A DNA stretch of 62,804 nt from Bdellovibrionaceae bacterium UBA6502 (GTDB lineage: Bacteria; Bdellovibrionota; Bdellovibrionia; Bdellovibrionales; UBA840), in contig DJMA01000005.1 in assembly GCA_002436415.1 (NCBI GenBank), positions 1-62,804 of the forward strand, given 5' to 3'. Made by a program: the position numbers and the translations under genes. Each line of letters begins with the position of its first letter. Within the stretch, counting starts at the first letter, position 1. Positions 54,192-62,350 of the stretch are shown in pieces. Below the pieces are notes generated by a model, which saw only the letters and a program-made list of their open reading frames with translations, did not search any database and was not told where the DNA came from.

Positions 54192-55399
54192 AACTCACCA
54201 CCATTTTCTTTTATGGCTCTTAAACGTATAACAACTTTTTCTAATTCTTCGATAAAACGATCTACTTCTGCCATTGTGGATCCCCAGCCTAAACTCACAC
54301 GCATTGAACTTTGTGCTTCCGCATGGCTTAAGCCCATAGCGATTAAAACAGGGCTTGGTTCAGGATTACCAGAGCTACAAGCAGCCCCTGTACTCACGGC
54401 GATTCCCGCTAAATCTAGATTCATTAGTAAACTCTCTCCATCTACACCCTGAATAAAAACAGAGCTTGTATTACAGACTCGATTCGTTTCTCGACCTAAT
54501 ATTTCTAAATTTGAAATTCTAGACACTAGTTTTTCCTCTAAGGAATCACGAAGAGTTCTAACATATTCTATATAGCTTTTTTGTTGTGGAAAAAATTCCG
54601 CAACTATCCCCATGGAGGCGATTCCTAAAGTATTTTCAGTACCGCCACGTCTGGAACGTTCTTGTCCACCACCGGAGATTAAGTTTTCAATTACATTCCC
54701 CTGCTTTGAAAAGAGCGCTCCCACCCCTTTCATGGCATAAAATTTATGTCCAGCAAAACTTGCGTAATCCACATCTAGCTCTTTTAAACTAAATTCCATT
54801 TTTCCAAGTGCCTGTACAGCGTCTGTATGAAACTTTGCTCCTTGGCTTTTTGCAAATTGGCACATTTCTTTAATTGGTAAAATACAACCCGTTTCATTGT
54901 TGGCTAACATACAACTTACTAAATGAACTGGCTCTTGGAACAAACTTTGATATTGCGAAAAATCAACTTGCCCATTCCGATCAACTTCGATCCAGGAAAC
55001 CTTCAAGCCAAGTTCTTTCAATTGTTCGATACTTTTGATAGAAGCTGGATGCTCAATCTTAGAAACCACAAAATGTGGATTTTTTATCCCGGCTTTTTTT
55101 GCTCGTAAAAACTCAGATTTAAGCACCAACGAATTGCTCTCAGAACCACCAGAGGTAAAAATTAACTCCAATGGATGACAATCAATGAATTTTGCAAACT
55201 GATTTCTAGCATCTCGAATGATTTTTTTAGGTCTACGACCAAATTGATGAATGGAACTTGGGTTACCAAAGGCTTCCAAAAGTTCGGGGGCAGAAGATAC
55301 AATCTTACGACACAGAGGAGCTGTGGCATTATGATCAAAATAAATTTTATCTCCCGCCGAAAATAGATCTGGGTAAAAGTCAGTCTTTTCTAGCGTCAT
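54188..55399 (-). CDS. Cysteine desulfurase (IscS/NifS family)
   Basis: PLP enzyme of about 403 residues that takes sulfur from cysteine. Seen: YFDHNATAPL at the start, the PLP lysine in SFAGHKFYAMKG, and the catalytic-cysteine loop STGAACSSGNPEPS. ATG 55399 gives a normal N-terminus; a GTG at 55417 is possible, and neither has a strong Shine-Dalgarno. It heads the operon desulfurase-mnmA-mtaB-DUF5522-btuF-like, which suggests a role in tRNA thiolation. Confidence 0.93.
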   Translation of the reverse strand: MTLEKTDFYPDLFSAGDKIYFDHNATAPLCRKIVSSAPELLEAFGNPSSIHQFGRRPKKIIRDARNQFAKFIDCHPLELIFTSGGSESNSLVLKSEFLRAKKAGIKNPHFVVSKIEHPASIKSIEQLKELGLKVSWIEVDRNGQVDFSQYQSLFQEPVHLVSCMLANNETGCILPIKEMCQFAKSQGAKFHTDAVQALGKMEFSLKELDVDYASFAGHKFYAMKGVGALFSKQGNVIENLISGGGQERSRRGGTENTLGIASMGIVAEFFPQQKSYIEYVRTLRDSLEEKLVSRISNLEILGRETNRVCNTSSVFIQGVDGESLLMNLDLAGIAVSTGAACSSGNPEPSPVLIAMGLSHAEAQSSMRVSLGWGSTMAEVDRFIEELEKVVIRLRAIKENGGEL

Positions 55400-56015
55400 G
55401 ACTCGAGAAGCTAACACAACAGGCCAGACTACTCAATGAAATCTTGAGTTTTGAAAAAAGACAAAAGACACCAAAATAGAGTGTTTTAAGGTACTTAAGT
55501 GATCAAAACCAAACAGCTTAAAGCTAAAATTACCGCTTAAAAAGCTTTGAAGCTAAGTAAATATTTCTTCAGTAAACGAAAAAGATCAACCCAAAATCAG
55601 ACTCAAACCTAAAAAATGCTACAATTTAGTAGCTGACCTATCTAACTGTAGCTGATTTTAATATCCGTCAGCGCAAGCTCTCTCTGTATCACGAGCTAAT
55701 AAAATGAGACTCTGACGAATATAAATAACTTTGTCTTAATTAATATTGATAAAGCCCCATCCTCCATTGAGTGACCCAGCTTACAATTGATAGTTTTCAG
55801 AGAAAGCATGAGCCCTTCAATTTCGTAACAAATCTCTTTAATAACCAAGCTCGATTTTTAAATTTTAAAAAGCACTTATCCTAGAAAACTCCCTCGCAAA
55901 CAGGCCATAAAACCAAATAGCCCAAACATTATTTAAAGAGAGTTTAAATAAATCCCATCCATACTGACACATAGCCCTTTGCCACTAACATTGGCCTAAA
56001 CTATAATTTTCTTTC
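55400..56015. other. 616-bp intergenic region
   Basis: No open frame. It contains a small hairpin GCTACAATTTAGTAGC at 55618-55633 and the nested hairpin at 55661-55722 listed separately. Promoters for the desulfurase operon (minus) and the barrel gene (plus) must be here but are not clear. Confidence 0.45.
55661..55722. ncRNA. Nested hairpin, candidate structured RNA
   Basis: Outer arms ATATCCGTCAG (55661-55671) and CTGACGAATAT (55712-55722) pair over 11 positions with one wobble; inside, AGCTC (55676-55680) pairs with GAGCT (55693-55697). No T-run follows. May be an RNA element or chance. Confidence 0.25.
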
Positions 56016-56885
56016 ATGAAAAAATACTTAATCTTCATTTTTCTTTTTTCTCTATCTAACGAAGCAGCCAATAAAGCTCTGCTCTCACCAAGTTATTCCC
56101 CCATACCTGGTGAATCCGACAGCCCGATTAGTGAGAAAAGTTTTTCTTTAAGTGGAAACAATGATTTCATTGGCCCAACGGATAAATTAGTCACTGGAAG
56201 TTTTAATTTATCCTACGGACATATCTGGGAAAACTTCGCTATGAAGTTTAGAGCCTCTTGGACTTTGATTACCCCAGTCTTTCAATATGATCTCAACCAA
56301 GAGCTTTTAGAAACTCCCCTGTCTAAAGTTGCTGATTGGCGACGCCACCAATTATTAATGGCCTATAGCTTTCCTCTTCAATCAGGGGCTAGCTTTAAAC
56401 TACAATGGAATTTGAGCAATAATATTCTAGGAGAAAATGGACTAGATATGGTTCAAAAAAACATCCATGACGTAATCAATTCTGAGTATTATCTAGATAG
56501 AGTGGAGCCTTCGGAGGAAAGGCACTACATCGCCAACGAATTAATCTTAAGTTTCTACACAAGTCCAATGCTAAACGGAAGCCTTCAATATTTTTTAAGC
56601 CTCGGACTAAGTGACGATTACTTTTTTGGACAGAGCCACATAGATGCTGGTTTTTCTTATGGTAGCGAAGAAAGCTTTCGAATGTATTATAAATACTCCT
56701 ATGTACAGCCTAGAGACACAGGCTTTTACAAAAACCTCTTGAAAAAAGATCGCCGTCAAATGCTTCTGGCATTTAAAATAGGAAACTATTGGGCACCAAG
56801 CATTGCCTATTCTAGTGTGTTTCTAAAAGAGGATCGAATCTCTCAATATTACTTAAATTTTTATGGTTTTTACGCCGATTTCTAA
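56016..56885 (+). CDS. Putative outer-membrane beta-barrel protein
   Basis: 289 residues, signal peptide about 1-17. The mature part has alternating strands with many aromatics (LVTGSFNLSYGHIWENFAMK, cut here to 20), several WR/YSF patterns and a C-terminal phenylalanine (YGFYADF). Family not recognised. Isolated gene with its own terminator. Confidence 0.6.
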   Translation: MKKYLIFIFLFSLSNEAANKALLSPSYSPIPGESDSPISEKSFSLSGNNDFIGPTDKLVTGSFNLSYGHIWENFAMKFRASWTLITPVFQYDLNQELLETPLSKVADWRRHQLLMAYSFPLQSGASFKLQWNLSNNILGENGLDMVQKNIHDVINSEYYLDRVEPSEERHYIANELILSFYTSPMLNGSLQYFLSLGLSDDYFFGQSHIDAGFSYGSEESFRMYYKYSYVQPRDTGFYKNLLKKDRRQMLLAFKIGNYWAPSIAYSSVFLKEDRISQYYLNFYGFYADF

Positions 56886-56914
56886 AAAAAAACACAGAGA
56901 TTTCTCTCTGTGTT
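56884..56914. terminator. Bidirectional terminator between the barrel gene and scpB
   Basis: AAAAACACAGAGA, loop TTTC, TCTCTGTGTTTTC: a strong stem with A and T runs on both sides, placed between two convergent stops. Confidence 0.88.
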
Positions 56915-56940
56915 TTCTTGATTTATTTGTCTAAAAAATC

Positions 56941-58794
56941 TTAGATCTCAGCTTCTTTATCCGCTTTTTCATCCACTTGCTCTTCTTCAGCAACAGGATT
57001 TGCATCAATACTAATTCCATCTTCTGATTCGAAAGCATCTAAGGCATTTTGTATATTTCCAAAAGCATTGTTCAGAGCCTCTTCCTGAGTATCAGCCTCT
57101 TCTTCGGCTTGAGCTTCTAAACTAGTATCCTCATCAGTAGCTTCGGCCTCTTCTTGATCAGCTTTTTCAAGCTCTTCTTCATTAGCATCGGCAAAAAGCT
57201 CATCTGTGTCGCTATCCACATTCTCTGTGGATAAGTCTTCAGTTTCTGCTTCATCAGCAAAAAGTTCTGAAGATTCGTCATCTGCACCAGTAGTTTCTTC
57301 TGTAGAAATTTCATCAGAAGCTTCTCCAGATTCGGCGGCAAGTGCTGCTTCTTCTTCGGCTTTCTTTGCAGCCTCTTCTGCTGCTAATTTTTCTTCTTCT
57401 ATTTTTTTGTCATAACGAGCTAACCATTTTTTATCTTTATCAGAAACTTCTTCGTCAAAATCCAAAGCTTCTCTAATTCCGTCAGCTCTTTCTTTATCTC
57501 TACGAGCTTTCTCACGAGCTTTTTCTTGTTCAAAAAACTCTGTGGTCGTATCGATTTTTCCAAGTGTATCTTCAATTTTAGTAAGCTCTTCTTCACCTTC
57601 AGAGTAAACGCTCGCAGCTTCTAAACTCATAGAATCTGTTACATCACCAAGTACCGGCTTATCTTCTTCTTCACCAATTCCCTCTGGGATTAGTTCATCA
57701 ATTTCACTTAAACTTGGCAGTTCTTTTAAGGAACGAAGACTAAAAATCTCTAAAAACTTTTTAGTTGTCTCATACAACATTGGTTTTCCTGGAAGCTCAG
57801 ACTTTCCAGCAAAACGAAGTAAAGAGCGGTCCATCAATGCACGCATTAAATGCCCACTTTCAACGCCACGAATTTCGTCCACCTCAGCTTTAATTAAAGG
57901 TTGCTTGTAGGCAACGATCGCTAAAGTCTCTAAAGCAGGACCACTTAGTTTAAACGGTCTTCCCTTGTTGATTCTACGAAGGAAATTCATATTATCCACT
58001 TTAGTGCGAAGCTGGTAGCCACCACTTACTTCCTCTAAAGTTACACCGCGAGTACTTCCCGCATAATCAATTTGTAATTGTTCAATGGCTTTTCTGATTT
58101 GGTCAGTTTTAACCGTAGTTCCATCGAAAGCCTTTTTGATATAACCGATTCCCACCGCTTTATCGGTTGAGAACAAAATGCTTTCCACAATAGAAACTAT
58201 AGTGTCAGCATCCACAAACTCTTTTTCTTCAATTTCTGGGGACTCAAAAGACTCAAGCTCGGTACCCTCGCTCAAAGAACTATCCGCAGACATACCAGAA
58301 TCATCATCGTCATCTTCAGTAGTCTGATTCTCTTCTGCTTCCTCTTCCGCAAGCTTAGCCAAACGGATACGGTCTTCTTCGGCGTCTTCTGTTAAAGCCT
58401 CAAAAGCTTCACTCAAGGACATAGCAGGTTTTTGCTCCGCTTCGTCTTCAAGCTCTTCTTGCTCTTCTGAGTCAGCAAATAGATCTTCTCCATTTTCTTC
58501 ATCGTCTTGAAGTTCAGCAAGATCTGCATCACTTAATTCAATGCTATAAGGATCTTCGTCATCCTCTTCAAGCTCAAGATCTTCGGCATCATCCAAAGAA
58601 AGTTCTTCACCCTCTAGATAGTCTTCATCAGAATCATCTTCTTCATCTTCAAAGTCTTCAGCATCATCAAACAATGCTTTAAACTCATCAGAGGCGTCAA
58701 CAGAGTCCTCATCCTGACCTTCTAGTTCATCTTCGAACATTTCTTCTATGCTCTCTAGTTGTTCTGTATCTTCGTTGTTCTTCGAATTTGCCAT
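56941..58794 (-). CDS. scpB: ScpB, Smc complex winged-helix subunit with long acidic extensions
   Basis: Partner of ScpA and Smc in chromosome condensation. The conserved ScpB core is at about residues 195-370 (IVSIVESILFSTDK, GPALETLAIVAYKQP, IRGVESGHLMRALMDR). It is flanked by an N-terminal extension of about 190 residues and a C-terminal one of about 245, both very acidic, so at 617 residues it is about three times the usual ScpB (about 190). The tails carry repeated short motifs of the form E-x-L-F-A/D (ALFDDAED 40-47, DLFADSEE 104-111, ELFADEAE 510-517, ELFADANE 532-539). A central stretch (420-485) is helical, K/E-rich. Last gene of M50-trpS-scpA-scpB. Confidence 0.93.
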   Translation of the reverse strand: MANSKNNEDTEQLESIEEMFEDELEGQDEDSVDASDEFKALFDDAEDFEDEEDDSDEDYLEGEELSLDDAEDLELEEDDEDPYSIELSDADLAELQDDEENGEDLFADSEEQEELEDEAEQKPAMSLSEAFEALTEDAEEDRIRLAKLAEEEAEENQTTEDDDDDSGMSADSSLSEGTELESFESPEIEEKEFVDADTIVSIVESILFSTDKAVGIGYIKKAFDGTTVKTDQIRKAIEQLQIDYAGSTRGVTLEEVSGGYQLRTKVDNMNFLRRINKGRPFKLSGPALETLAIVAYKQPLIKAEVDEIRGVESGHLMRALMDRSLLRFAGKSELPGKPMLYETTKKFLEIFSLRSLKELPSLSEIDELIPEGIGEEEDKPVLGDVTDSMSLEAASVYSEGEEELTKIEDTLGKIDTTTEFFEQEKAREKARRDKERADGIREALDFDEEVSDKDKKWLARYDKKIEEEKLAAEEAAKKAEEEAALAAESGEASDEISTEETTGADDESSELFADEAETEDLSTENVDSDTDELFADANEEELEKADQEEAEATDEDTSLEAQAEEEADTQEEALNNAFGNIQNALDAFESEDGISIDANPVAEEEQVDEKADKEAEI

Positions 58795-58808
58795 GACCCA
58801 AAGCTCCC

Positions 58809-60371
58809 CTATAACTCGAAGTTCTTCACTTCGTCTTTATTATCTAATTCAAGCATTTCTTCATCGGTTGTAGTAGCAGTCTCATCCACTGAATCGGCCT
58901 GTGGGCTCGAAAACAGCTCTGCACTTTCATCTACATTATTTGTAGTATCAATGTCTTTTGCTTCATCTAAATCTGTATCAAAGATCGCAAGTGCGGCCCC
59001 TAATCTTTCCACTTGATGAGCTACATCATTGCCAGACTCTTTCGAACTAAAGTCTTCAGTCTGAGAGTTTTGCAAAAGCTCCAATACATCTGGAGTTTCT
59101 AAAATTGTGTTTTGAGACTCATCTAAACTTGTGTTTTCTGAAGCCTCGGAAAACAACTCAGCACTATCATCGGTCAATGCCTCTGAAGCTTCAAACTCAG
59201 CTTCATCCTCTGAAAAAAGCGCAGAAGATTCATCTTCTGTAGAAGCCTCTCTCATATCCTTAGACTCCTGATTTTCCTGATCGCCAGCCTCTAGCTGGGC
59301 ATTATCTGTTTCAACAAGACTTTGCTCAGTATTGATTTCGTCTTCTGGTTTATAACCACCATTATCAAGTGTTTTACCAACAATTGCGTTGATCGCATCA
59401 ATATCAATATCTTCCGCCGCATCAGAGTAATCTTCACGGGCTTGATTTACGAAATCATTATCAGCACCACGATCTTCTAATTCGGCCGCAAAAATATCCT
59501 CATCACTTGCCATTTCATCATCTTCAGAAGTTTCAATGTCTTGAACAAGAGACAACTGTGGACCGTCAGATTTTTCTACTTGATCAATGATAGCTTGTTG
59601 GAAGGCTTCTGGTGCAGAGTCATCATCATACTCAGCAACCCTAGCTACCACATCACCGGCAATTTCTTTTTTACCTTCGATGTGAATATCACCGCAGTCG
59701 TCAGCTTGAAAAAGCTTAACGTAACCAAGTTTTCCTAATTCTAGAGTAGATAAAAAAGTAATTAAATACTTAGTAGAAGTCCATTCATCAGGACGCATAA
59801 GCTGTTTTAAAGTAACCTTCTTGCCGGGGCGAATTCTCTCGGTTAATTCAAGAATTCTACTAGCAATGGTTTGAAACCTAGCGGCCACTTTATGATTTGC
59901 TTTTGCTGCTTTTTTCACAACACTTCTATAACAAGCAATCAAAGAAAAAAGAGCGGACTCTTCTAATTCAATGCCACCATCTTCTCCATCAATTTGCTCT
60001 TTCTTACCACGCTTCCAAGTATCTCTTCCTAAAAGAGGGCGCTCATATAAGTCTTTACTGGCCTCTTGGTATTTTTGGTATTCTAGTAGCTTTTGAACCA
60101 ATGGTTTACGAGGATCTTCTTCTTCGATCTCTTCCCCGTTTTCATCGTAATTCGGTAAAAGCATTTTGGATTTAATTTGAATCAAACTAGCTGCCATGGC
60201 ACAAAATTCACCGGCTTGCTCTAAATCAAGACTCGGAAGCTGTTTAATATAAGAAAGGTACTGACTTGTAATACGATGAATTTCGATATCATAGATATCC
60301 ATCTCTTCTTTACGAATTAAGTAAAGAAGTAGGCCCAGAGGCCCCTCGAACTGGTCCAGCTGCACTAACAT
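58809..60371 (-). CDS. scpA: ScpA, Smc complex kleisin with long acidic tail
   Basis: Kleisin bridging the Smc heads. The first 250 residues are a normal ScpA (FEGPLGLLLYLIRKEEMDIY at 8-27; SLIQIKSKMLLP; C-terminal winged helix KVTLKQLMRP, FLSTLELGKLGYVKLFQ). Residues 250-520 are an added acidic, low-complexity tail containing the same kind of motif as ScpB: EDIFAAE 291-297, SALFSEDE 383-390, AELFSEA 404-410, AELFSSP 484-490. Usual ScpA is about 250 residues. It begins immediately after the trpS stop and is followed 14 bp on by scpB. Confidence 0.95.
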   Translation of the reverse strand: MLVQLDQFEGPLGLLLYLIRKEEMDIYDIEIHRITSQYLSYIKQLPSLDLEQAGEFCAMAASLIQIKSKMLLPNYDENGEEIEEEDPRKPLVQKLLEYQKYQEASKDLYERPLLGRDTWKRGKKEQIDGEDGGIELEESALFSLIACYRSVVKKAAKANHKVAARFQTIASRILELTERIRPGKKVTLKQLMRPDEWTSTKYLITFLSTLELGKLGYVKLFQADDCGDIHIEGKKEIAGDVVARVAEYDDDSAPEAFQQAIIDQVEKSDGPQLSLVQDIETSEDDEMASDEDIFAAELEDRGADNDFVNQAREDYSDAAEDIDIDAINAIVGKTLDNGGYKPEDEINTEQSLVETDNAQLEAGDQENQESKDMREASTEDESSALFSEDEAEFEASEALTDDSAELFSEASENTSLDESQNTILETPDVLELLQNSQTEDFSSKESGNDVAHQVERLGAALAIFDTDLDEAKDIDTTNNVDESAELFSSPQADSVDETATTTDEEMLELDNKDEVKNFEL

Positions 60372-61394
60372 TTAAGATCTCCCCCCCGGATAATCAAACG
60401 ATTTGAAACCCATTGCATCTCTCATCATTCGCAAAGTTTCATTTGCTTCTTTACGAGCGCGGGCACAACCGTCCTGAATAATATCGTCTAGATTCTTCGG
60501 GTTATTCAACAGTTCTTTTTTAATTTCGCGTGGTTCTTCCATAATCTTGTTTAAGTTTTCAGCAAGACGAGCTTTACAGTCACCACAACCGATTCCTGCG
60601 CTTCGACAACCTTCTTCGACCCAGCTAAGATCTTCAGCACTTGAAACTAATTTATGAAATTTATAAACCGCCTGACAATCCTCTGGCTCGCCGGGATCTT
60701 CCCTAGTTTCACGTTTTGGATCAGTCAGCATTTTATTGCATAATTTTTTTACTTTTTTAGCAGACTCAGTTAAAGGAATATGATTGCCATAAGACTTACT
60801 CATCTTGCGACCATCTAAACCTGGCAAAACCGGAGCCTCTGTTAAAAGTGCTTCCATTTCTGGAAGTTTTGCTTTGTAAATTCGGTTAAATCTTCGAACG
60901 ATTTCACGGCTCAATTCTAGATGAGGAACTTGATCTCTGCCGACAGGCACATGGGTCCCTTGGTAGGCAAGAATATCTGCGGTCTGTAAAACAGGATAAC
61001 CAAAACGCCCTAGATTATGAGCATCTTTAGCTTGCAGCTCTTCTTTAGCATCTTTCCAAGTTGTAACACGATCTAACCAACCAAAAGGAGTGATATTGGA
61101 GAGAATCATATTAATTTCTAAATGCTGAGGTACTTGTGATTGAATAAAAATCACCGACTTTTCAGGATTAATTCCGTAAGCAATCCAATCTGCAATCACC
61201 TCTCTAGCCACTTCGTTGATTTCGTTGGCGCGGCCAAAAGCATCCGTCAATGCATGCCAATCCATTGCACCAAAAAAACATTCATAATCGGTTTCGTCTT
61301 GGAGACGCACCCAGTTTTTCAAAGCACCAAAATAATTGCCCAAGTGAATGCGCTCAGTTGTGCGCATTCCACTCATCACTCGAGCTTTACTCAT
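60372..61394 (-). CDS. trpS: Tryptophanyl-tRNA synthetase with 4Fe-4S motif
   Basis: Class I synthetase, 340 residues from ATG 61394, whose ATGA overlaps the M50 stop. The longer frame to 61529 adds 45 unrelated residues inside the M50 gene and is rejected. HIGH-type motif TERIHLGNYFG (13-23) and KMSKS (197-201) are present. C240, C263, C270 and C273 form C-x22-C-x6-C-x2-C, the pattern that binds a 4Fe-4S cluster near the anticodon in Thermotoga maritima TrpRS. Neighbours: M50 protease upstream, scpA downstream. Confidence 0.96.
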   Translation of the reverse strand: MSKARVMSGMRTTERIHLGNYFGALKNWVRLQDETDYECFFGAMDWHALTDAFGRANEINEVAREVIADWIAYGINPEKSVIFIQSQVPQHLEINMILSNITPFGWLDRVTTWKDAKEELQAKDAHNLGRFGYPVLQTADILAYQGTHVPVGRDQVPHLELSREIVRRFNRIYKAKLPEMEALLTEAPVLPGLDGRKMSKSYGNHIPLTESAKKVKKLCNKMLTDPKRETREDPGEPEDCQAVYKFHKLVSSAEDLSWVEEGCRSAGIGCGDCKARLAENLNKIMEEPREIKKELLNNPKNLDDIIQDGCARARKEANETLRMMRDAMGFKSFDYPGGRS

Positions 61395-62050
61395 ATAATC
61401 ACCATTTGCGCAATCGAGATAAAAAAGCCATACATAAATTTTGCGAAATAACCAATGAAAGGCATCATTCCGGTAAGAATGGCCACCATTAAAATCATGC
61501 TTAAAACCATTTGGTTTTCTTCCATCCAACGATTTGCATTGGGAGAGAGAAATCTTGCGATCACTTTACCGCCATCCAAAGGGTGTACTGGAATTAGATT
61601 AAATACCGCCAAAACAGCATTGATCTGAATAAAGAATTTAAAAAACTCAATGATGTAAGGAGCAAGCTTCACTTGATTTCCGTAATAGTTGAAAGCAACC
61701 AATACAAAGGCACCTATCAAGGCCAATAAAATATTTGATAAAGGGCCAGCTAAAGCAATCCAAAACATATCTACTTTTGGGTTTTTGAGATTACGCTCAT
61801 TTACAGGAACAGGCTTACCCCAACCAAAAAACATTCCCCAATTTAAAATGATCGCCGCTAGCGGCAAAACATAAGTTCCAATCACATCGGCGTGAGAATG
61901 CGGATTTAAGTTCAATCGCCCCATCATTTTCGCAGTATCATCACCACGCTTTTGAGCCATCCAACCATGCGCAAATTCATGAAAGCAAAGTGCAAACAAA
62001 AAAGGCACAAAGAAGATGGTTATTTTTAGGGCAAGTTCATATAATTCCAT
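61391..62050 (-). CDS. M50 site-2-type intramembrane zinc protease
   Basis: About 219 residues, five or six membrane helices. Zinc motif FHEFAHGW (HExxH) near residue 23 and the second motif NLIPVHPLDGGKVI are intact, as in the small CBS-less S2P proteases (YwhC/SpoIVFB-like). I prefer ATG 62050 (MELYELALKI) because it puts the usual short lead before the first helix; ATG 62068 is the alternative, and neither has a clear Shine-Dalgarno. First gene of M50-trpS-scpA-scpB. Confidence 0.9.
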   Translation of the reverse strand: MELYELALKITIFFVPFLFALCFHEFAHGWMAQKRGDDTAKMMGRLNLNPHSHADVIGTYVLPLAAIILNWGMFFGWGKPVPVNERNLKNPKVDMFWIALAGPLSNILLALIGAFVLVAFNYYGNQVKLAPYIIEFFKFFIQINAVLAVFNLIPVHPLDGGKVIARFLSPNANRWMEENQMVLSMILMVAILTGMMPFIGYFAKFMYGFFISIAQMVII

Positions 62051-62076
62051 AGATGGGAGTCTACCCATAGGCTGGA

Positions 62077-62313
62077 CTAGTGTCTAGAAGGGGATTTCGT
62101 TTGCTTAAGGCTTAGGCGAGGTTTTTTGTTTTTTTCAGGCTTGTTTATGGGTTTGGTCTTTTTTAGCTTGGGGAATTTATTTGGTTTTTGGCTTACTCCT
62201 CGGTTTTGGTCTTCGGATGAGCCGGCCTTCTGAGAAATGTATTTTTTCAGAGGCGCTATTCCGGTCGCAGCCTTCGCTGCTCCTTGCCATCCTTGGGGCT
62301 TGTTGAATCCCAT
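62077..62313 (-). CDS. Doubtful small basic ORF upstream of the M50 gene
   Basis: 78 codons with a lysine/proline-rich product (KPNKFPKLKKTKPINKPEKN). Its start lies inside the 10-bp palindrome of the inverted repeat at 62231-62350 and has no ribosome-binding site, and the composition reflects the strand skew of this stretch. Probably not a gene; listed because it is close to and in line with the M50 gene. Confidence 0.2.
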   Translation of the reverse strand: MGFNKPQGWQGAAKAATGIAPLKKYISQKAGSSEDQNRGVSQKPNKFPKLKKTKPINKPEKNKKPRLSLKQTKSPSRH

Positions 62314-62350
62314 CCATGGGATTCAAAACTCTGAAAAAATACATTTCTCA
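62231..62350. repeat. 120-bp nested inverted repeat
   Basis: Perfect 22-bp inverted arms at 62231-62252 (TGAGAAATGTATTTTTTCAG then AG) and 62329-62350. Within the 76-nt interior a perfect 10-bp stem TGAATCCCAT / ATGGGATTCA (62304-62313, 62316-62325) has a 2-nt loop. The design suggests a mobile or recombination element, or a strongly folded RNA. Confidence 0.75.

Noticed and set aside
57206..57415. Plus-strand serine/alanine-rich ORF opposite scpB
   Set aside because: It is the mirror of the acidic ScpB tail codons and has no start signal.
61395..61529. Longer N-terminus for trpS
   Set aside because: The extra 45 residues lie within the M50 gene and do not resemble TrpRS; ATG 61394 with ATGA overlap is the natural start.
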